Below, one piece after another: positions 56,579-64,000 of a stretch of DNA of 64,000 nucleotides. Origin of the DNA: Beroe ovata (Eukaryota; Ctenophora; Nuda; Beroida; Beroidae); NCBI GenBank assembly GCA_946803715.1, contig CAMPET010000154.1, positions 98,450-162,449 of the forward strand, in the 5' to 3' direction. Below the pieces are notes generated by a model. That model did not search any database and was not told the DNA's origin. It saw nothing but the letters and a program-made list of their open reading frames with translations. The translations under genes and the position numbers were made by a program. Each line of letters begins with the position of its first letter. Positions within the stretch are counted from its first letter, which is position 1.

Positions 56579-58259
56579 ATCTCGCGCGGGGATCGGGGGA
56601 GCAATTATGCTGGAGACCAATTAGGGGATCATTACAATTAGGGGACTTCTACTGATGGGGGATGGGCCCTAAGAGTCCACACAGTCGCACTAGGGAAGGA
56701 TGGGAGGGGAAAACCAAGAGTTCCTTGACGGAAAATGAAAACTTTGCTTGTATGTTCTTTTTGGACATCACTTGATTTTTGAATTTTCAAAATTTTGGAT
56801 CAATCTTGATATTTTGAAGAGAATTGCTTTCTGTTCTTTATAGTATGCTCATACAGTTGGTCAGAGAAAGTTGTTCTTCTTTGAATTTTTAATCTCACGA
56901 ATTGAAATTTGAATTTTGCTATGGATCGTTTTGTTTTGAGGTTTCAAATCCCGCTAAAGCTACCCCATCATCATCTTCCAACGACTATAACAGTAATTTT
57001 TAAAACATCTCATATGGACTGAAATATGTTAACAAATACATTAAAATACGTCTCATCTTAGGGTGTACTAGGATATGTAGGATATGTTCGTGTGACGAAG
57101 CATGCTTGTTAAATCACCCAAATCCTCAATAATAAGTGTCCCGAGAAATGGAACTTATAAGGGAACATTCTCGAAGTATGGCTTTCGATGGTGAAAAATC
57201 TTAATCTATGTCAACGACATGTAAGCAACCCAAACTTAACATGCTTAAGTTAATCGTTCATCCTGATTAATTTATTTTGAGACATCCAATATAAACATAG
57301 ATCTACATTCATTATTGATGAAGTCTCAAGGAATCTGAACGAGTATAGGTATTCTTAGTTGTTCTTATCTGATACTTTGGATTCAAGATTTTATCCCGAT
57401 TTCTCGATGAGTGCAGTAGTATAAATGGTCTGGAAACAAACCCAAATTTCCATAGATCGACAAATTCAGAAATTGAGTCCCATGACTGAGAGTCGGGAAA
57501 GATCTAACATTTCAACTTTGGGTTTGGGATTAGGCGTTCAATTGGAGAAACCTCTGTCCACATGATGATGCACTCAATGATGCCATACTCATTATAACTC
57601 GAATCCCAACATGCTCCAACATACTGTAGACTGAAGTTAACAACACTGTTCTTCCTCGATCTTCAACGCACATATCTATGCGTTTTTGTGTGCGTTTCTC
57701 TATCGCGTCTTTCCATTTCATAAATCGCGCTGCGTCACATGTATATCAACCCGTGTGTAACATGTACATGGCAAGTGTAACATGTACAGTGTACATTGTA
57801 CTAGATCATGTATTGTATTGTATGGTCAAGTGTATACACTCAATATGTGGTGTACAATACATGTTCACTGATCTGCACTGTACTTCTGCATGCTCCTCAA
57901 GTACTCCACGAATTCTTCATAGTTAATTACCTGCGGAGAGTTTGATCTTAATTACCCATATCAATTATATGATGTCGATTACTGTGAGTCATGATATATA
58001 TGGCATAAACCTGACCATATACTCTCATCCTACAGACAGTTTTCGTATGGATCAAAGGTTCCAGGACAATTCAAAATTCTTTGGAGCGGACTATACTACG
58101 GACTAAGCCACTCAAACCACTTTGTAATCAAAAAGTTATTATTCAAAAACAAGTTATTCGTCGAATGATGATGCCTGATGGTATCGATCAACTGATGCCT
58201 GATCAAGTGATGCCTGATAGTATCGATCAGGAGGAACATTTCCTTGTGTTTGAACTCAC
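56579..58259. other. Intergenic or 3' sequence, no clear exon
   Basis: The last exon of the minus-strand EF-hand gene should lie here but was not found. Tandem text ATGCCTGATAGTATCGATCA occurs at 58170-58230, and two copies of GCGTGAAATTGTTATGACA span 58338-58375. Confidence 0.4.
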
Positions 58260-60399
58260 CCCGTCACCGTCGGTATCCATCATGTTGAAGAACTCGTTAG
58301 CCTCATCCTCCGTAAACTGCTCTCCATACCTGTGCAGCGTGAAATTGTTATGACAGCGTGAAATTGTTATGACAGGGAAGCTAGGGCCAACGATGAAGAG
58401 TGAATATAATGAGGTCGGGTGGTGGTAATGGAATAAAAACTGGCGTGGTACTCATGGGCGAACGATGTACTGGCATGAACGGTTCGCTCAATATATATGC
58501 CAAGTTTTATAAGATACTAGATAGACATTTGGAGAGGGGTTATATATATGAGGACGAATTATAAGTAGTAAGATGTAGACTATTCTCAGAGTTTTGACAT
58601 AATCTTATTTCTGATCAGTATTTAGTTTATTCTATTTTTAACCAAAATATTCAATAGGTGACTGAAGATGATGTTGTACATTGAAAGTATTTTCTCCAAT
58701 TAAAGTCTAACCACTGTTTCATTGTCTGAGTTCGCAATCAGAGGAATACCAGAAATTTCCTTCAAATTCGTAGTATACTAGATAGACGTTTAATTATAAC
58801 ATGCAATGCTGAATTGTCCAGCAATGCCAAAGAACAGTGGTTTTATTCTTCTACAAATCAATTACTCACTGAGTTAGAGCCCGTTTCAGTTCTTGAGCTG
58901 ACACGAAACCGTCCCCATCTTTGTCAAATACCTTTGAAAAGAAAGAAATCATCTAAATGAATGGGGTATTCTCTTGAAATGAGAACAAATCAGAATATAC
59001 GTCCTTATATGATCCTATGAACACAAATTTTCTCGGGAATGGTAGGCAGACATATTTCCGGAGACTTCTAAAATTGACCAACCTTGAATGCCTCGTAAAT
59101 CTGCTCCTCATCCTGTTCAATCCAATGCTGAATGAGGATCAAATACTCGTCAAAATCTATCGTCCCAGAGTTATCCTGGTCAAATCGTTCTGAAACCGAG
59201 ACTCAACATCAAGCTTACCACTTGAGAATAAACTTGGTGGGTAGTGTTATCATAGTGGGGGAGGGAACCATGGGCAATAAGGTTGGATATTAAAGAAACT
59301 TATGTCACTTGAAATTAAATTTCTGGTGTAGACAATTGGGTATATAGAGCCGGTGTCGATCCAAAAATAACGCAACAATGACACAACAATAAGACAACAA
59401 TACCGCAACAATACAACAACATTAAGAACCCCCCCCCCTTTTCCGGAATACCACAAACTCCTGCCCCATTTTTGATTCAACTCCAGTGTGTGAACTCACC
59501 CAATATAGTCCTAACTTCATCCACGGTGGGAGAGTATCCCAGAATTTCGAGTATCCCACTTAGCTCCTCAACGTTGATGACGTTATCGCCGTTTTTGTCG
59601 AACATGTCGAATATCTGCCTGAAATGGGGGGGAGAATGTGAGAAAAACTGTTGTCAGTTAAACCTGCTGCTTCAAATTGATGAAAATGTGAGAAAAATTA
59701 GTGGCCAAATATTTCCAGTCTAGTAATGATTGAATATCATTAAATTAGCATTATAATGGTTTGAGTTACGAATGATTTAGTCTACGGCCTACAATCTATT
59801 ATATCAAGCATTGTGATCTATAAAAGCGCTGTTACCATTCAATATTCTGAAGTATTACTGTTGCGTTTAATAGAACGCATAAATTACCAAAAGTAAATCT
59901 CGTATATATGTCAGTTAAGTACTTATAAATATGCTGGTTTAGTAATTATAATATACTCAAGGTATGCAATTCCCAAGAAAGCGCAAGGATTTCCATGCTT
60001 AATTGGTCGCAACCGAGAATGGTAGATAGATGAATTGGTAGAATCAGAAATATAACATCAGGGTTCATTTTGTATTTTAAGCTAACTCAGAAACATGTGT
60101 TTGGTTCTCTTTTTTGAGAAGATTGCTGGTATAAAAACCTTGCAGTATCATTGAAAACCCCGTGTTTGTTGGTTGAAAAGCTGTATTTCTTCAAGTCAGT
60201 CCGGTAATCATCAAAACGTGATGTTTGATGGCGGTCACGTGACTTATCGAGTGAATATAGCGGATCACGTCGTGTCATCGAGTGATCACGTGATATTGAG
60301 TAATCACGTGATATTGTGTGATCACGTGATATTGTGTGATCACGTGACATTTTCAATAACTGATCACATGAGTCACTCGAATGTGTATCCTCGGTCCCA
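58260..60399 (-). CDS. Calmodulin-like EF-hand protein with repeat-encoded N-terminus (partial)
   Basis: Exons 60399-60139 (open at an N), 59618-59500, 59189-59083, 58931-58870 and 58329-58260 join in phases 2, 1, 0 and 2. Four EF-hand loops follow in order: DKNGDNVINVEE, DQDNSGTIDFDE, DKDGDGFVSAQE and DTDGDG (cut by the exon end). Helices such as EEQIYEAFKVF and TEDEANEFFNMM match calmodulin spacing, so the protein is a calcium sensor. Ahead of hand 1 is an unusual basic/polar region with tandem ISRDHT repeats, ending NKHGVFNDTARQIFDMF across the splice. The 5' end is lost at the N at 60400 and the 3' end was not located. Confidence is high for the EF hands and moderate for the N-terminal exon. 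Confidence 0.8.
60259..60356. repeat. 18-bp minisatellite of palindromic CACGTG units inside the EF-hand gene
   Basis: Repeated TATTGTGTGATCACGTGA units each carry TCACGTGA. Read on the minus strand in the open frame they encode ISRDHT, ISRDYS and ISRDHS. Confidence 0.8.
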
Positions 60400-60558
60400 N
60401 GATGCCGCGAGGGGCTTGCCAGCCCCTTGATTTCTTCTAACATTCAACTTACTTTTGCATCTTCAAAGATGCTCCAACGATGATTCTTTTCCAGCACGAT
60501 CTTTTCATTGAGCTGCGATGATCAGCAATACTCATTTCACCCCTCCCCTTTTTACCAG

Positions 60559-62016
60559 GTCTGGGTGCTGTGAGTGCTGCAGTTATGAGCTCAATAGATA
60601 GCTCGATTCTGGGTGTTAGTACCATGTTCACTAGGAACGTCTTTGTTAATGTTTTCTACCCTAAAGCCAGCGACAGGTGCAGAATATGCTTGCGCCATAA
60701 TTTTTATATATTGTGATCTTCAGATCCAACTTGTTTCAGAGAAACGGGATGATAACTGAAGCTGTGATTGTTTTTTTGCCCCGAAGATCATTTTGTTTTT
60801 TCCGACTAGGTGGATACACTTGCAAGTTGATGACCATTTTCTCTTTGTTCAATGCAATTTCGTCACCAGGTTCACAGTTTGGTTCCTGAGGGGAATTGTC
60901 GTTGTAAACACCATCATCGCTATGTTGATCGCCATCTACGTCAAGACTGTGTACGGTCTTTACTTGATTTGCAGGTAAAAGTGATTTGCAGTTGTACCTG
61001 TGGTGTATTGAAGTTAGGATATAAGATCACTCCTCCAGTAAGAATGCAAACATGAAATAAGAGTCCTCCACACAGAAGTTGATAGCCTCATGATATTCAA
61101 ACCACTGTGGAGTGACTGATGAAAACTACCAGAAACCAGTCCCTCCTCACCCAACCCCCTCTCCCTCCCCCCTCAAATCCCACCCTCATAACCCTCTCCT
61201 CCCTCCCCCAGTGATTTGGTCTTCATCCTGCTCTTCCCTCACCTGACTCTGGTGGTGCACGCGCAGCGCTTCACCAACAAATACGGCATGATCGTTGGAT
61301 TCACTCTGGCTCTTGTCCTGCGACTGCTCGCTGGGGAACCGGTCCTCAAGTACAATGCTATCGTCAAGTTCCCTTATTACAAGGAACCGGTAAGTGCCAG
61401 CGACTCAGCGAGAAACCGACTTTATTGTTGTCCTTCTTTCATGATATCTGACTATCCGGTTGTCAGTTTAGATGTGATCCGTCCACTGGTATTCTCATGA
61501 CCCTGACCCATTCCCTCAGTCTGTAGATGATGATGGAGCCACGGTGTACGGAGTCCAGAAATTCCCATTCCGAGTTCTCCTTATGCTGATCAACATGATT
61601 GTGTCTGTCGCTGTGTCTCTCGGTTCTAAATACTTCTTCAATCGATTCCCGGGTGAGTCGCAAGTGGAATTCTCCAGTGAAATTTGATCGGTCATCGGTG
61701 ACCATTGCTCCTATATTTGACGCTTAGACGGTACACCAATAATACTCTATGCGCCTGATATATAGTTACTGGGTTTTGTATAACTATATGTATGGTATTG
61801 GTACTCACTTACAACTTTTCAACTTGTATTGCAGAGTACGCACATTGGGACTGTTTGGGTGCCACTCACCCTGAGCCTGATTTCTACAACCACGAGGAGC
61901 TCGATGGAAAGAAGCCGAAAAGCGCCGGGTCAGTGCAAGACAAACCCCAGCCCAGTTCAAAAACTGTCATTGCCAACGTGAACGGAACAGATGAAGATCA
62001 GAACGGAGGTCTGTAA
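60559..62016 (+). CDS. High-affinity choline transporter, SLC5A7-like, 3' exons only
   Basis: Exons 60559-60676, 60870-60974, 61212-61389, 61520-61652 and 61835-62016 encode about 239 C-terminal residues with matching phases (2, 2, 0, 1). Diagnostic text: [20 protein letters not shown] then MFTRN (sodium-solute symporter core), [36 protein letters not shown], and the KFPFR segment before the last hydrophobic helix. This is the order seen in SLC5A7/ChT1, which imports choline with sodium for acetylcholine synthesis. The cytoplasmic end is hydrophilic and stops at TAA 62014. The N-terminal half (first ~8 helices) is absent because the contig begins at 60401. The exon at 60559 has a textbook acceptor (TTTTTACCAG). 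Confidence 0.88.
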
Positions 62017-62125
62017 AGCAATGATTTCGTGCTCTGAAATCTGAATATAGACTTCCTCATTGTGTGAAGCAGTTTAGACTTTTTCTAAAGAAACAGACTC
62101 CTTTACGAGGTTTTGAAATTGGATC

Positions 62126-62131
62126 AATAAA
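62126..62131 (+). terminator. Polyadenylation signal of the choline transporter
   Basis: AATAAA lies 110 nt after the transporter stop codon and just before the GC-rich hairpin block. Confidence 0.5.
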
Positions 62132-62137
62132 TAATCA

Positions 62138-62248
62138 GGGGGCTGGCAAGCCCCCCGCGGCATCTGTAGGAAATGTTGACCGTGCGAGCAAAAAGGGCCC
62201 GAAGGGCCCTTTTTGCGAGCTTGCTCGCCGAGGCGGCCCGAAGGGCCG
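62138..62248. repeat. Cluster of GC-rich hairpins with GAA loops
   Basis: Three stem-loops follow one another: GGGGGCT/AGCCCCC around GGCA (62138-62156); GCAAAAAGGGCCC-GAA-GGGCCC TTTTTGC with a perfect 13-bp stem (62188-62216); and CGGCCC-GAA-GGGCCG (62234-62248). The first is repeated in inverted orientation at 60401-60430. The composition contrasts strongly with the AT-rich surroundings. Confidence 0.8.
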
Positions 62249-62764
62249 ACTTGGTGAGCTTGGTGCGTTTATGTAACGCGCGAAAACCTGCGGCGCTTGC
62301 CAGACCCTACTATATGTTTTTACGGATTCGCCGAATTTCGACTATCAATAACTCCACTTATATTTAGGCAATTGTTATGAAACTTTGTATTCCGTCTATT
62401 TGGACCATAGAGAGGCAGCAACCAAAATTTCAAGTCAATCGGATGAAAAATGACGAAGTTATCGCAACTTGAAATCGCCAAAATCGAGGGTGTTCTTGTC
62501 AAAAAGGGTTACGATTATNATAAAAATCTAGTTTAAATCAGACTGTGATGATACAAATAATTTGATTACCAATCTCATCATTCTGATTCAGTGTAAAAAA
62601 TACTTGATACTGTTCAGACGGATATCGCATAATGATAAATTCATGACCAATTCATCATGATAAAATGAAACTCGCATTGTCTGTGTTACTGTCTGCTGTC
62701 CTCCCATGACACTGACAGTGTCATTGGCACCTCCACATGGCACCTCCACTCACTCTGTTTACAA
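62249..62764. other. Sequence between hairpin block and right-edge gene
   Basis: Contains the N at 62519 and no exon that I can support. The stretch 62340-62480 has a smooth composition and may belong to the same repeat as the hairpins. Confidence 0.4.
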
Positions 62765-63648
62765 TTACATGGATTTTCCCATTTTTCTGGCGAGGAGGTG
62801 GTTGTTGCTGATGAGGGACTGGTAGAGAGACTGTTCATTCTGGATCAGGGTGATCCGATCCCCGATACTCTCGTCCACACTCTCCTCCTCTTCCGCTAGG
62901 TACACCAGGTTACTGCTGCCCTGCAGGGGGAGAAGAGAGATAACACCAGCTTTAGATGTGTCACTGTCATACAAAAACTGTCATTGACATTCCTCATCCC
63001 ACATCACAATCACATTGTGATGGTGATTCGATTGTAAACGCAGCCATAACGACCTAATTGTTTCACGCTTCTCCTTGCTTCTGCAGCTTTGGCCGTAATG
63101 AATTCAACTTCAAGATGGACCCAAGCATTTTGTGAAGCAATTTCTTCGTTCCATTTCATACCATTGCCAATGCCATAGGCATAACCAACTCTCATTTAAC
63201 CAGTGCAGCGGTTCTTACCTTCAACCATGTTCTTTGACGGTCCAAGGCCGCGAAATTATGCGTATCACCGAGCGGGCGGTTATCTTTTTACAATTCCATC
63301 TCCTCAGACAAACTCCCATATTATGCTCCAAAGTGAAAGTCTACGCACCCATACTCCAATTCATGGTCGTTGCACTTGCTAGAGAATGAGACGCATCTGC
63401 ATCTGTGCTTTTCCTCTCGCCAGACTCTCAGTCTTACGCTAATGACCGTTCAGTGACCGTTCAGTGTACCGTCCAGTGATCACACTCACAGCTGATCACA
63501 CATTCACACACACAATCACTCATATACTCACGTATGATTTTCTGTTATACGAAGGAGGGTAGTTATCCTCGTCAGGGAGCAGACTATCCCCCTCATCTGG
63601 GGTGATGGTGATGTTCTTGTCCAGGATGCACTCAACCTTCATCCACTC
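62765..63648 (-). CDS. Last two exons of an unidentified gene (partial)
   Basis: Exon 63648-63532 (acceptor GGTCGCAG, donor TAC|GTGAGT) encodes EWMKVECILDKNITITPDEG followed by DSLLPDEDNYPPSYNRKSY. Exon 62930-62765 (acceptor CCCTGCAG) continues GSSNLVYLAEEEESVDESIG and ends LLARKMGKSM with TAA at 62767-62765. The phase is 0 throughout. The segment is hydrophilic and acidic and has a PPSY motif of the kind bound by WW domains (NEDD4-type ligases), suggesting a cytoplasmic tail. The start of the gene lies off the right edge. Family unknown. Confidence 0.7.
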
Positions 63649-63683
63649 CTGCGACCGAGAAAACATATTCAATTTCAATTTCA

Positions 63684-63755
63684 TAGTCAGTTTACTAAAC
63701 TTTAAGTATTAACTAAAGTAAACTAAACTGTTTAGTTTACTTTAGTTAATACTTA
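63684..63755. repeat. Long near-perfect palindrome
   Basis: AACTTTAAGTATTAACTAAA and GTAAACTAAAC on one side are mirrored by GTTTAGTTTACTTTAG and TTAATACTTAAAGTT on the other, about 31 bp per arm around a single T. It could form a cruciform or a hairpin RNA. Confidence 0.85.
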
Positions 63756-63756
63756 A

Positions 63757-63895
63757 AGTTAGTTTAGGTTGTAGTCAGTCTAGTTTTTAGTCTGCACTTG
63801 CAGTCATGTGTTACAGGTTACTACTAACTTTGCTGGGATTTCTCAGCTTTTCGGACTCTGCTAAGAAATCCCGTGCAAGTGTGCAACCTAAGCCA
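63757..63895. repeat. Nested inverted repeats
   Basis: TTAGGTTG (about 63762) pairs with CAACCTAA (about 63886), and inside it GGGATTTCT pairs with AGAAATCCC around a ~20-bp loop. The whole segment could fold back on itself. Confidence 0.6.
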
Positions 63896-63926
63896 TAGCC
63901 AGTGACCAGACTATCTGTATGTTATT

Positions 63927-63954
63927 GTTATATCTCTCTGTGGAGAGATATAAC
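63927..63954. repeat. 28-bp perfect hairpin
   Basis: GTTATATCTCTC-TGTG-GAGAGATATAAC: a 12-bp perfect stem with a 4-base loop. Confidence 0.85.
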
Positions 63955-63966
63955 ATTGTTTTTACT

Positions 63967-63968
<2 letters not shown>

Positions 63969-64000
<32 letters not shown>
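63969..64000 (+). repeat. (GT)n microsatellite at the window end
   Basis: Pure GT tract running off the right edge. Confidence 0.9.

Larger units (their letters stand above)
60401..62518. other. Contig bracketed by single Ns, carrying the transporter fragment
   Basis: Ns at 60400 and 62519 bound this 2.1-kb piece. It starts with GATGCCGCGAGGGGCTTGCC, the inverse of text found at 62138-62163, and interrupts the minus-strand EF-hand gene. Its placement here is doubtful. Confidence 0.6.

Noticed and set aside
60449-60631. Minus-strand ORF that could be a first exon of the EF-hand gene (phase fits)
   Set aside because: It is antisense to the SLC5A7 exon at 60559-60676, whose plus-strand translation ([20 protein letters not shown]) is diagnostic; it also lies across an N joint from the EF-hand exons.

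Overview
The window is metazoan-type nuclear DNA. Genes are split by introns with GT..AG borders, exon phases join consistently, CA/GT microsatellites and minisatellites are abundant, and single-N assembly joints are scattered through it. The genes recognisable by family are animal-type: an immunoglobulin-superfamily cell-surface receptor, a PRA1-domain (PRAF/ARL6IP5-like) membrane protein, a high-affinity choline transporter (SLC5A7-like), a calmodulin-like EF-hand protein and a secreted Gly/Ser-rich protein. I read it as a marine invertebrate, possibly a non-bilaterian such as a sponge or cnidarian, but nothing here fixes the species.

Layout. 57-328 (-): two exons of an unrecognised gene. 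1065-4999 (+): an apparently intact DNA transposon with 29-bp terminal inverted repeats and one 822-codon DDE transposase that carries a C-terminal cysteine-rich CXC-like module. 5440-6071: minisatellite and CA repeat. 6771-40276 (-): an 11-Ig-domain single-pass receptor, which I rebuilt exon by exon (24 coding exons, 1,248 codons, every phase compatible). An internal first exon (12613-12733) could start a 7-Ig short form. An alternative last exon (30243-30451) with its own AATAAA could give a soluble 3-Ig form. A 17.3-kb interval separates the two halves of the locus. 40.3-47.2 kb: minisatellites, long CA/GT tracts, a CpG-rich promoter-like block and no firm gene. 47628-49517 and 51540-53469 (+): two ~99%-identical copies of a PRA1-domain gene, the first cut off at an N. 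54623-56578 (+): a complete secreted Gly/Ser/Asn-rich protein with a Cys-rich module split by a low-complexity linker. 58260-60399 (-): a partial calmodulin-like gene with a repeat-encoded N-terminal extension. 60559-62016 (+): the 3' half of an SLC5A7-like choline transporter. 62765-63648 (-): the last two exons of an unrecognised gene, followed by a cluster of palindromes and a terminal GT tract.

Some of this layout is probably an assembly effect. Isolated single Ns at 49518/51143 and 60400/62519 bracket two short contigs. The PRAF duplication starts and ends exactly at such Ns. The 60401-62518 contig interrupts the EF-hand gene and carries a transporter with no 5' exons. The genes show no operon-like relationship. 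The most coherent biological units are the transposon and the alternatively started and terminated Ig receptor. Exon borders were inferred by eye from splice motifs, phase and domain continuity, without alignment or transcript evidence.
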